6,414 nucleotides of DNA. Source: Desulfocapsa sp. GTDB lineage: Bacteria; Desulfobacterota; Desulfobulbia; Desulfobulbales; Desulfocapsaceae. The stretch's first letter is position 1. Each line of letters begins with the position of its first letter. Made by a program: the position numbers and the translations under genes. This document shows, piece after piece, positions 1 to 6,414 of this stretch. Location of the stretch: assembly GCA_030635405.1 (NCBI GenBank), contig DAOVZA010000133.1:1-6414 (forward strand), given 5' to 3'. The notes below the pieces were generated by a model. That model saw only the letters and a program-made list of their open reading frames with translations. It did no database searches and was not told the DNA's origin.

Positions 1-1527
1 GATACGGCAACGAATCTTGCTCAAGGGGGGATTGCTGCTGTTCTTGAAAAGAATGATAGTGTTGAGGATCATGTACAGGATACTTTGGTTTCTGGCGCAG
101 GCTTGTGTGATGAGGAAATAGTTAGAATGGTGGTGGGTGATGGGCCGGAAAGATTGGCCGATTTGGTTAAAATTGGTGTTGGGTTTGTGAAGGATAAACA
201 AACCACCTCGGGTTACTCATTGGGTAAAGAGGGGGGGCATAGTCATAGGCGAGTCGCACATGCGTATGATCTTACGGGGCGAGAAATAGAAAGAGCTCTG
301 TTAAGTAAGGTGAGAAATCACACAAATATTGAGTTGCTGGAAGAACATATGGTGGTGGATCTGCTGATGGTGGAAGGTGATACTGTCGGCTGGAAGGAAC
401 GCGTTGGAAAGAAATGCGTTGGTGCCTATGTTATGAATGGAGAGCAGGTTGAAGCGTATCGAGCAAATATTACCGCGCTTTGTAGTGGGGGAGTAGGGAA
501 GGTATATCTCTATACAACGAACCCGGATATCGCTACAGGTGATGGTATTGCAATGGCTTTTCGGGCAGGGGCTGAAGTTGAAAATATGGAATTTGTTCAA
601 TTTCATCCGACGTGTTTGTATCATTCAAAAGAGAAGAATTTTCTTATATCTGAGGCAGTTAGAGGTGAGGGGGGAGTCCTTTTGGGGGCGGACGGGATTC
701 CGTTTATGGCCAAATATGATAAAAGAAAAGACTTGGCAACAAGAGATACGGTGGCAAGGGCAATCGACAAAGAATTAAAGGAATCAGGTGAGGACTGCGT
801 TTTTCTTGATATCAGTTTTCTCGATTCCAAATTTATAAAAAAACGATTTCCAACAATATATGAACGGTGTTTTTCGCATGGTATAGATATAACAAAACAA
901 TCAATTCCTGTTGTGCCAGCTGCCCATTATATGTGTGGCGGTGTGAGGACCGATCAAGAGGGTAAAACGACAATACCTGGTTTAATAGCACTTGGTGAAA
1001 CAGCATGTACAGGATTGCATGGCGGAAATAGATTGGCCAGTAACAGCCTCCTGGAGGCAGTGGTTTTTGCAAATAGAGCATCAACGTTTTGTGAGAAAAT
1101 TTGGCCAACTTTAAGAAATAGATCACTAGAGAAAGTTGATGACTGGGAAATACATGATGCCAGGAATCTCAGTGAAGAGATACTTATTAATCACAATTGG
1201 GATTCAATTAGAAGGGTGATGTGGAATTACGTGGGAATTGTACGATCTACCAAAAGGCTGAAACTTGCCCTGAAGAGAATGGAATTTATCTATGCAGAAA
1301 TAGCAGGGCATTATAAGGAGTACCTGATTACTCCAAACATGATAGAGCTACGCAATATATCTTTGATATCGTTGTTGATAATACGTTCAGCAATGAGTAG
1401 GAAAGAATCGAGAGGTTTACATTTTGTAGTAGATTATCCTGGAAAACTGAGAATACCGACCCAAACAATCTTTCATAGGAAAGAGAAGGGAGATAGTTGG
1501 GAAATTGAATTTATAGAGGATAGATAA
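1..1527 (+). CDS. nadB: L-aspartate oxidase, 5'-truncated by window edge
   Basis: L-aspartate oxidase is a cytoplasmic FAD enzyme that oxidises L-aspartate to iminoaspartate, which quinolinate synthase (NadA) then uses to make quinolinate for NAD. The frame is open from base 1, giving 508 visible residues; the E. coli enzyme is 540, so about 45 N-terminal residues, including the dinucleotide-binding GxGxxG loop, lie outside the window. The visible part begins at the conserved AQGGIAAV segment (residues 7-14). Residues matching the catalytic and substrate-binding set of the E. coli enzyme are all present: Glu77 in EGGHSHRR, His202 in QFHPT, Arg248 in TRDTVARAI, His309 in AAHYMCGG and Arg344 in GGNRLASNS. 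The TTNPDIATGDGIAMA flavin-region motif and the C-terminal helical signature SRKESRGLHF are intact, which separates it from the related succinate dehydrogenase and fumarate reductase flavoproteins. An in-frame TTG at 85 is not the start, because homology continues upstream. It appears to lead an operon with the two genes that follow. Confidence 0.96.
   Translation, partial: DTATNLAQGGIAAVLEKNDSVEDHVQDTLVSGAGLCDEEIVRMVVGDGPERLADLVKIGVGFVKDKQTTSGYSLGKEGGHSHRRVAHAYDLTGREIERALLSKVRNHTNIELLEEHMVVDLLMVEGDTVGWKERVGKKCVGAYVMNGEQVEAYRANITALCSGGVGKVYLYTTNPDIATGDGIAMAFRAGAEVENMEFVQFHPTCLYHSKEKNFLISEAVRGEGGVLLGADGIPFMAKYDKRKDLATRDTVARAIDKELKESGEDCVFLDISFLDSKFIKKRFPTIYERCFSHGIDITKQSIPVVPAAHYMCGGVRTDQEGKTTIPGLIALGETACTGLHGGNRLASNSLLEAVVFANRASTFCEKIWPTLRNRSLEKVDDWEIHDARNLSEEILINHNWDSIRRVMWNYVGIVRSTKRLKLALKRMEFIYAEIAGHYKEYLITPNMIELRNISLISLLIIRSAMSRKESRGLHFVVDYPGKLRIPTQTIFHRKEKGDSWEIEFIEDR
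1515..1520 (+). promoter_or_regulatory. Ribosome binding site for the GTG-started ACT gene
   Basis: AGAGGA sits 8 bases before the GTG at 1529 and lies inside the last codons of nadB. It supports GTG as the true start over the in-frame ATG at 1559, which would cut off the first beta strand of the ACT fold. Its position within nadB makes translational coupling to nadB likely. Confidence 0.7.
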
Positions 1528-1528
1528 A

Positions 1529-2110
1529 GTGAAAAATAAAAAATTTGTTATTTCAGTAATGTCAAAAGATAGACCTGGGATAATCGCAGATATAACGACA
1601 GTTATTTTGAATATGGATGGGGATTTGGCTGATCTTAATCAGTCAGTATTGGGTGGTTATTTTAGTATGATTCTCATCGCTGATTTTGGTGAAGACGTCA
1701 CTGTTAAAACCTTGGAAGCTGGTTTTTCGAGAATAGAATCAGAAACATCACTTGAGGCAATAGTCAAGGAAATCGATGGAGATCATACATTAAATGAGAT
1801 GATTTTACCTTCTGAAACCTACGTGGTAACAGGTCAGGGGAAGAACCGCAAAGGTCTCGTTAAAGTCCTTGGTGATTTCTTTTATGGTCATAATATCAAC
1901 GTGTTGGACCTAGTAACGGCGAGAAGTGAGAAAATGTATACAATGATTTTCCAGGTGGATCTGTCTCATATTAAGTCAATGAAAGATTTGAGAGCAGAAC
2001 TGGAGTTATTGGGAAGTGAAGAAAATCTTGATCTTGTTCTACAGCATAATGATATATATATGGCGACCAATGAAGTTGGAACGGCATTTGATACACTAAC
2101 CGGTAATTAA
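1529..2110 (+). CDS. Double ACT-domain protein (GcvR-like / UPF0237-related)
   Basis: This 193-residue soluble protein is made of two ACT domains, small folds that usually bind amino acids and transmit that binding to a partner. ACT1 spans about residues 5-80 and carries the typical first strand and turn VISVMSKDRPGIIADI, where the DRPGI turn is the usual ligand-site segment. ACT2 spans about 96-173 with the matching but weaker turn YVVTGQGKNRKGLV. The tail QHNDIYMATNEV resembles the end of single-ACT UPF0237 proteins. No DNA-binding or catalytic domain is seen, so a regulatory or sensing role is inferred, as for GcvR, which also has two ACT domains. The gene starts one base after nadB stops and ends 9 bases before the DUF711 gene. 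ACT proteins next to DUF711 genes are a known recurring pair (for example in streptococci), so DUF711 is the most likely partner. The ligand cannot be told from sequence. Confidence 0.88.
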   Translation: MKNKKFVISVMSKDRPGIIADITTVILNMDGDLADLNQSVLGGYFSMILIADFGEDVTVKTLEAGFSRIESETSLEAIVKEIDGDHTLNEMILPSETYVVTGQGKNRKGLVKVLGDFFYGHNINVLDLVTARSEKMYTMIFQVDLSHIKSMKDLRAELELLGSEENLDLVLQHNDIYMATNEVGTAFDTLTGN

Positions 2111-2114
2111 GGAG
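2109..2114 (+). promoter_or_regulatory. Ribosome binding site for the DUF711 gene
   Basis: AAGGAG overlaps the last two bases of the upstream ACT gene's stop codon and lies 5 bases before the ATG at 2120. It favours this ATG over the in-frame ATG at 2141 and links translation of the two genes. Confidence 0.75.
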
Positions 2115-2119
2115 AGAAG

Positions 2120-3499
2120 ATGCTTCGTTCAGATCAGATAATGGCAACGGTGGAGATGGTCCAAAAGGAAAATCTTGATGTACGTACTGTGACAATGGGG
2201 ATTAATCTTCTTGATTGCAGAAGGGGAGATGTAGAACAAACGTGTCAGGCAGTCGAGGATAAAATAGAAGAGTATGCCCACAATTTTGTTGAAAAATGTA
2301 ACGAAGTTGCGGACAAATATGGAATTCCGGTTATCAATAAACGAATTTCTGTGACGCCAGCTGCATTGGTTGGGGCTGGTTTTAATAGAGATGATTTTGT
2401 ATTACTTGCCAAAAGCCTCGATAATGCAGCCGAAAGTGTTGGCGTAGATATACTTGGTGGCTTTACAGCACATGTAGAAAAAGGAATGACGGCTAGTGAT
2501 AAAGAATTTATCGCTTCACTACCCAAAGCCTTAGCGGTAACAAATAGACTCTGTGCGTCGATTAACGTTGGATCGAGCCATAAAGGTATCAATATGGATG
2601 CCGTGGCAATGATTGGGCATACAGTTAAGGATCTTGCCTTGCAAACTGCGGACAAGGGTGGCTTTGGCGCAGCAAAATTTGTGGTTTTTTGTAATCAGCC
2701 AGGTGATAATCCTTTTATGGCTGGGGCTATACATGGAGTGGAAGAGGCTGACGTTGTATTAAATGTTGGTGTTTCAGGTCCTGGAGTAATTGCCAGATCG
2801 CTTGAAAGAATTATTAATAAAAAAGGACGACAAAATTTAAAACTCGATGATATTGCAGAAGAAATTAAGCAGATCACCTTCAGGGTGACAAGATGTGGTG
2901 AATTAATAGGGCGTCAGGTTTCAAAAGAATTAGATATTGAGTTCGGGGTTGTAGATCTTTCTCTTGCCCCAACACCAAAGATTGGTGATTCGGTTGGGGA
3001 GATTTTACAAATACTCGGAGTGGATGATGTGGGTGCTCCAGGCACAACAGCAATTGTTGCCATGTTGAATGATGCCGTCAAGAAGGGTGGTATTTTTGCT
3101 TCTAAGGCTGTCGGAGGGTTAAGTGGCGCATTCATACCGGTAATGGAAGATGCGGTGCTTGCAGAGGCAGTAGGGAAGGGTGCGTTGACCATTGAGAAGC
3201 TCGAAGCACTCACATGTGTCTGCTCGGTTGGTTTAGATATGGTTCCAATCCCGGGAGATGTCGATGCAGCGACAATTTCTGCGATAATAGCAGATGAAAT
3301 GGCAATAGGGATGGTAAACAATAAAACCACTGCTGCGAGATTAATTCCGGTACCAGGGAAAAAATCTGGTGAAATAGTTAGTTTTGGTGGGCTTTTTGGA
3401 GAAAGTCCAATTATGGAAGTGAGGAATGTGAACAAGTCCAGCAGGTTTATTGCCTGGGGCGGTAGGATTCCAGCACCGATTCATAGTTTTAAAAATTAG
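2120..3499 (+). CDS. DUF711 / UPF0210 (PFL/RNR-like fold) protein of unknown function
   Basis: This complete 459-residue protein belongs to the UPF0210/DUF711 family, about the usual length of its members. Family signatures include MGINLLDC (26-33), NVGSSHKGINMDA (149-161), DNPFMAGAIHG (196-206) directly followed by a run ending NVGVSGPGV (215-223), CSVGLDMVPIPGD (368-380) and the C-terminal GGRIPAPIHS (447-456). Structural work on a streptococcal member placed the family in the barrel fold shared by pyruvate formate-lyase and ribonucleotide reductase, but no reaction has been established to my knowledge. There is no RVxGY-type glycyl-radical motif near the C-terminus, so radical chemistry of the PFL type is not supported. 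Cysteines at 33, 191, 366 and 368 lie in or next to conserved blocks and could be functional. No signal peptide or membrane helix is evident, so it is probably cytoplasmic. It is the third gene of the nadB-ACT-DUF711 cluster, and the ACT protein is a plausible regulator or subunit. Confidence 0.93.
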   Translation: MLRSDQIMATVEMVQKENLDVRTVTMGINLLDCRRGDVEQTCQAVEDKIEEYAHNFVEKCNEVADKYGIPVINKRISVTPAALVGAGFNRDDFVLLAKSLDNAAESVGVDILGGFTAHVEKGMTASDKEFIASLPKALAVTNRLCASINVGSSHKGINMDAVAMIGHTVKDLALQTADKGGFGAAKFVVFCNQPGDNPFMAGAIHGVEEADVVLNVGVSGPGVIARSLERIINKKGRQNLKLDDIAEEIKQITFRVTRCGELIGRQVSKELDIEFGVVDLSLAPTPKIGDSVGEILQILGVDDVGAPGTTAIVAMLNDAVKKGGIFASKAVGGLSGAFIPVMEDAVLAEAVGKGALTIEKLEALTCVCSVGLDMVPIPGDVDAATISAIIADEMAIGMVNNKTTAARLIPVPGKKSGEIVSFGGLFGESPIMEVRNVNKSSRFIAWGGRIPAPIHSFKN

Positions 3500-3516
3500 C
3501 AAAGGTTGAAAGAAAA

Positions 3517-3543
3517 GGGCACTCAAGAAATTCTTGAGTGCCC
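3517..3543. terminator. Bidirectional hairpin terminator between convergent units
   Basis: Two 13-base arms (GGGCACTCAAGAA and its exact complement) flank one A, giving a stem of about 12 pairs with a three-base loop. It starts 17 bases after the DUF711 stop and 10 bases beyond the universal stress gene stop. Read on the minus strand it is followed by TTTTCTTTC, a good U-rich tail. On the plus strand it is followed only by CTTACG, so intrinsic termination should be weaker in that direction. Confidence 0.85.
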
Positions 3544-3553
3544 CTTACGTAAC

Positions 3554-3994
3554 TCAGGGTTTAATGATCATCACAGGACATCCCGATGCTCTACTGATTC
3601 CTTCGGCAATTGAACCATAGATTTGATTCTCAGCTGTATGGCACCCGTGACTTGCCGTTATAATCAGATCAATATCTTTCTCATTCACATAGATGGACGT
3701 TTCTGCGACAACTTCTCCTGTTCTAACCACAGCATTTTTGGGTTCAAAACCTTCCATATTCTGCTTAATGAAGTTTTCAAGAGCCGTTTCCGCTTCTTTT
3801 TTTAGAGTGTGTCCATAACTTACAAACCATTCGGAGTCAAGATTCAGACCCTTGTATTGTTCAGGACCGGGCATTGTGTAGAGTAGATGGATTTCAGCAT
3901 CAAATTTTTCTTTCATCAGTCTAGCGTGAGGTAAGACAGCAGTTGAGCATTCGGTAAAGTCGATTGGTAATAGAATTTTCGAAATTGTTGTCAT
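3554..3994 (-). CDS. Universal stress protein (UspA family), single domain
   Basis: This 146-residue protein is a complete one-domain Usp, the usual length for the family, expected to be a cytoplasmic dimer. It opens with the standard first strand and nucleotide-site Asp, KILLPIDFTECS (residues 6-17). Near the end it carries the ATP-loop pattern G-2x-G-9x-G(S/T) as ASHG, nine residues, then GS, followed by the canonical last strand GCPVMIIKP. The first glycine of the loop is alanine, a common variation, while the second glycine and the GS are kept, so ATP binding is likely but not certain. Usp proteins are small nucleotide-binding factors linked to stress survival; the specific role here is unknown. 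The gene follows the HD-GYP sensor by 27 bases on the same strand, suggesting co-transcription, although a promoter inside the end of the sensor gene cannot be excluded. It ends 10 bases before the shared terminator. Confidence 0.94.
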   Translation of the reverse strand: MTTISKILLPIDFTECSTAVLPHARLMKEKFDAEIHLLYTMPGPEQYKGLNLDSEWFVSYGHTLKKEAETALENFIKQNMEGFEPKNAVVRTGEVVAETSIYVNEKDIDLIITASHGCHTAENQIYGSIAEGISRASGCPVMIIKP

Positions 3995-4000
3995 AATAGA

Positions 4001-4006
4001 CCTCCT
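4001..4006 (-). promoter_or_regulatory. Strong ribosome binding site for the universal stress protein
   Basis: On the minus strand the sequence reads TAAGGAGG, with AGGAGG 6 bases before the ATG at 3994. It is close to the ideal anti-16S complement and the strongest such site in the window. This suggests the stress protein can be made at a higher level than the upstream sensor from a shared message. Confidence 0.8.
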
Positions 4007-4021
4007 TAAGTTAGTGGAAGT

Positions 4022-6414
4022 TTAATTTCCCACTGATTGAATTTTGAACTTCTCCATCTTGTCGATGTAATAGGCTGTGTCTTTTTCAAGATCAGCATGA
4101 TCCAACTCAAAGACTACTCCGGTCTCTTTAATAGAATAAAATGACAGTTCAGCAGCATCGATATCAAAATGCTCTTTGGAGATAATGACGAAGTATTGAG
4201 CATACGCTCTAAAGAGAAGAGCATCGGGGTAGAGTTCTTGTAGTTCAAGGGCAATATCCTGCATCAAAGTGTTCCCTGATTCCCAACCATGGATTTTGTT
4301 GTAATGCTGCAGGTTTTTTATGTGAAGACTGTGGAAGCAATGGTACTCATGGAGATCTTTGTTGTTTTGAAGGATGATTTGTAAGTAATCTTCATTGTAT
4401 AAGCCTGTTAATTTGTCGCTGAAAAAGTAGGAGAATCTACGCTGTTCAAGTTGTGTTTTAGGTAACTGAGAAATTGCCTCAGGCACGACCACATCTTTGA
4501 GGACTTTTTGCGCTGCTCTCACGATATCTGGGTCAAACTGGCTGCCGCTGAGTCTTTTAAGATCACGTAGAGCATCTGAGATAACCATTCTAGGCTTATA
4601 GATACGGTTGGTGGTCATGGCGTCAAAAGCGTCGGCGACAGTAATTATTCGGGAAAAGAGGGGAATTCCATTTCCAGACAGATGATCAGGATAGCCTTCA
4701 CCGTCAAAACGCTCATGGTGATGACGTATGATTTTCGCTAATTTCTTATACATCGAAATGTCGGAAAGAATTTCATATCCAGCCAGTGCATGAAGTTTGA
4801 TGAGATCATAGTCCAGATCAGAAAGCTTACCGGGTTTAAGCAAAATAGAATCTGGTGTGGCAATTTTACCAATATCATGGAGAATTGCAGCTTTTTGAAG
4901 AACGCTGACCTCTTCCTCATCTAAGCCAATTTTTCTGGCAATCAGTTTGCAATAGTGAGCGACTCGTGTGGTATGCCCGGCAGTATATGTGTCCCGATGA
5001 TCAATCATGTTGGCAAAGGAAAGAATGGTTTCTTCGTAATTTTCAGTACGCTCTGTCTCAAGTTTTGCAACCTGCTCTTTTTGTTGAAATGCGTGGATAG
5101 CAAAACCAATGTCACCTGCAAGTTCTTCAAGCATTGCAATTTCTTCATCTTCGAATCCCTCTGGGCGGAGAGTGTAAACAGAGAAGGAACCAAAGGGTGA
5201 ACTATATTGATCAGCACGGAGGGGGAGGGCAATAACGGCGCGGTATCCCGTTATTTCGGCGAGATCAAGCCAGGGGGAGACAGTACTAACGGTACTGCTT
5301 TGCTTAATAATTACTGTATGGTTTTTTGTCATACAATGGGCGGCAGGTGTTAAGGAAAAAGGATCATTTGTAGCAACAGGATCATAAGGCGGATCGAATG
5401 GAAATTTAACAGAGTCATCGGTGGTAAAAACCGTGTTCACTAGATTTTTCTCTAAAAGACCTATCCAGCTGTAGCCGTAATGGCCATGTTCACCCATTAC
5501 ACGGCATGCTTCAAACAACAACATATTCATATTTGTTGCAGAGATAAGGAGGCCGTTGACCTCAGTAATGGTCTCCATTATTTCGCGAAGGTACAACTCC
5601 TGATCAAGAAGTGTATGGACCTTTTTGGTGCGTTCAACAACCTTTGCTTCCAGGTTTTTGTTAAGTTCATCTACTTCTGATTTTTTCTGTTTGATCCTTC
5701 GGTTCAGTTCGAGAATGTATAAAGAAGTAATCAACACAAAGGTGAGGCTAAAAAGCAGGAGGCAAAGTTGTGGCCAATATCTTTTAACTACATCAGAAAA
5801 ACTAAACTGACCGAAATCTGAATAGGGCCCTATGCGCAGTTCCAAAAGGCAATCGTGGACAGGTTGATAGTTTAACGGTACTGTCCAGCCAGCACTTTTA
5901 CCTGCAATGGCCGCAGGATCATCTTCGTCCATGGCAAGCAGAGCAGAGGCAAACTGACGGACTAAATGAACAGGTGTATCTTTCACAGCGCGAAGGGGCC
6001 ATTCAGGGTAAAGTGATGTACTGATTTTGAAGGGAAAACCTTTTATCTGCTTCTCGTTAAGAATACGAAACTCGTTGAGATCGATGACGTTGTTTTCAGC
6101 CATCCGCTCGAGAGTGTCAGTTCGTACTGTTCCTCCATCAACCTCTCCTCGCTGAACCGCGAGCACAACAGCATCATGGGTATGACCAAATTGAAGTGAT
6201 GAAAAAAAGTCTTTCGGCTCAATATCAAGAAGATGGAGTTCACGCCAACACATGATCCAGCCGCCAAAGGAACGCGGTTCAACAGCCATAAAGGATTTGT
6301 CCTGCAAGTCTTTGATTTCAAGAATATCATCTCTATCGGAACGGACTAAGATGATCCCGCCAAAGGTGGTGGTCTGTTGGCCAGTTCGGTTCTGGTTGAG
6401 AAGAGTTGCAATCC
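4022..6414 (-). CDS. Membrane sensor: PhnD-like, GAF, HD-GYP, degenerate GGDEF; N-terminus cut by window edge
   Basis: The minus-strand frame is open from the window end, giving 796 visible residues; an in-frame TTG at 6307 is not the start, because homologous sequence such as TTTFGGIILVRSD precedes it. Numbering is from the first complete codon. Residues 1-195 resemble a PhnD-type periplasmic binding domain (SFGGWIMCWREL, HDAVVLAVQRGEVD, GWTVPLNYQPVH). A single membrane helix lies at about 216-236, then a coiled coil (about 238-275) and a GAF-like domain (about 278-442). The HD-GYP domain (about 457-640) keeps His480, His512-Asp513 with Lys516 in HDIGK, His541, His565-His566, GYP at 573-575 and Asp594, so cyclic-di-GMP hydrolysis is predicted. 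The C-terminal 660-785 is GGDEF-like (DKLTGLYN at 666) but has YAQYF in place of GGDEF. The inferred role is sensing a periplasmic ligand and adjusting cyclic-di-GMP in the cytoplasm. The first binding-domain residues and any signal peptide lie outside the window. The universal stress gene follows. Confidence 0.93.
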   Translation of the reverse strand, partial: IATLLNQNRTGQQTTTFGGIILVRSDRDDILEIKDLQDKSFMAVEPRSFGGWIMCWRELHLLDIEPKDFFSSLQFGHTHDAVVLAVQRGEVDGGTVRTDTLERMAENNVIDLNEFRILNEKQIKGFPFKISTSLYPEWPLRAVKDTPVHLVRQFASALLAMDEDDPAAIAGKSAGWTVPLNYQPVHDCLLELRIGPYSDFGQFSFSDVVKRYWPQLCLLLFSLTFVLITSLYILELNRRIKQKKSEVDELNKNLEAKVVERTKKVHTLLDQELYLREIMETITEVNGLLISATNMNMLLFEACRVMGEHGHYGYSWIGLLEKNLVNTVFTTDDSVKFPFDPPYDPVATNDPFSLTPAAHCMTKNHTVIIKQSSTVSTVSPWLDLAEITGYRAVIALPLRADQYSSPFGSFSVYTLRPEGFEDEEIAMLEELAGDIGFAIHAFQQKEQVAKLETERTENYEETILSFANMIDHRDTYTAGHTTRVAHYCKLIARKIGLDEEEVSVLQKAAILHDIGKIATPDSILLKPGKLSDLDYDLIKLHALAGYEILSDISMYKKLAKIIRHHHERFDGEGYPDHLSGNGIPLFSRIITVADAFDAMTTNRIYKPRMVISDALRDLKRLSGSQFDPDIVRAAQKVLKDVVVPEAISQLPKTQLEQRRFSYFFSDKLTGLYNEDYLQIILQNNKDLHEYHCFHSLHIKNLQHYNKIHGWESGNTLMQDIALELQELYPDALLFRAYAQYFVIISKEHFDIDAAELSFYSIKETGVVFELDHADLEKDTAYYIDKMEKFKIQSVGN

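Noticed and set aside
85..87. TTG as a possible start of nadB
   Set aside because: The frame continues upstream to base 1 with conserved NadB sequence (AQGGIAAVLE), so the gene is cut by the window edge and does not start here.
301..624. Open frame on the minus strand opposite nadB
   Set aside because: It overlaps conserved nadB coding sequence on the other strand and its translation shows no recognisable domain.
2914..3435. Long open frame on the minus strand, opposite the DUF711 gene
   Set aside because: It lies wholly inside a well-supported gene, has a low-complexity Ser/Thr/Pro/Ala/Ile composition typical of antisense reading, and shows no family motif.
3554..3994. Usp ATP loop missing its first glycine as evidence of a non-ATP-binding Usp
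   Set aside because: Alanine at that place is common in the family, and the second glycine and GS are kept, so loss of ATP binding cannot be claimed.
5281..5297. Inverted repeat CAGTAC-TAACG-GTACTG
   Set aside because: It is a short six-base arm inside the GAF-like coding region, explained by the repeated Ser-Thr-Val codons; there is no T tract or regulatory context.
6305..6307. Minus-strand TTG as a possible start of the HD-GYP sensor
   Set aside because: No stop occurs upstream in frame to the window end, and the 35 preceding residues match the PhnD-like binding domain.

Overview
The window holds five genes in two convergent transcription units: a plus-strand set of three (1-3499) and a minus-strand set of two (3554-6414). 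Both outer genes are cut by the window edges. The moderately A+T-leaning sequence, Shine-Dalgarno-led genes and a PhnD-like/GAF/HD-GYP membrane sensor suggest a Gram-negative environmental bacterium. A Desulfobacterota (deltaproteobacterial) origin is my best guess from the overall gene style, but no gene here proves it.

Plus strand. The C-terminal nine-tenths or so of L-aspartate oxidase (NadB, first enzyme of NAD synthesis from aspartate) runs from the window edge to 1527. One base later comes a GTG-started protein with two ACT domains (1529-2110). Nine bases after that comes a full-length DUF711/UPF0210 protein (2120-3499), a PFL/RNR-like fold family of unknown function. The tight spacing, with ribosome binding sites overlapping the preceding genes, indicates co-transcription and probable translational coupling. 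An ACT protein next to DUF711 is a recurrent pairing in distant bacteria; finding it directly behind nadB is the more notable part.

Minus strand. A large multi-domain sensor (4022 to beyond 6414) reads, in order, a periplasmic PhnD-type binding domain, one membrane helix, a coiled coil, a GAF-like domain, an HD-GYP domain with its catalytic motifs intact, and a C-terminal GGDEF-like domain whose active site is destroyed. It is probably a ligand-controlled cyclic-di-GMP phosphodiesterase. A single-domain universal stress protein (3554-3994) follows 27 bases downstream with a very strong ribosome binding site.

The two units meet at a 54-base spacer (3500-3553) filled by a near-perfect 27-base hairpin, best read as a shared terminator that is stronger for the minus strand. 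No RNA genes, mobile elements, CRISPR arrays or long repeats were seen. I see no clear evidence for a wholly new system. The best leads are the nadB-ACT-DUF711 cluster and the sensor's degenerate GGDEF tail.
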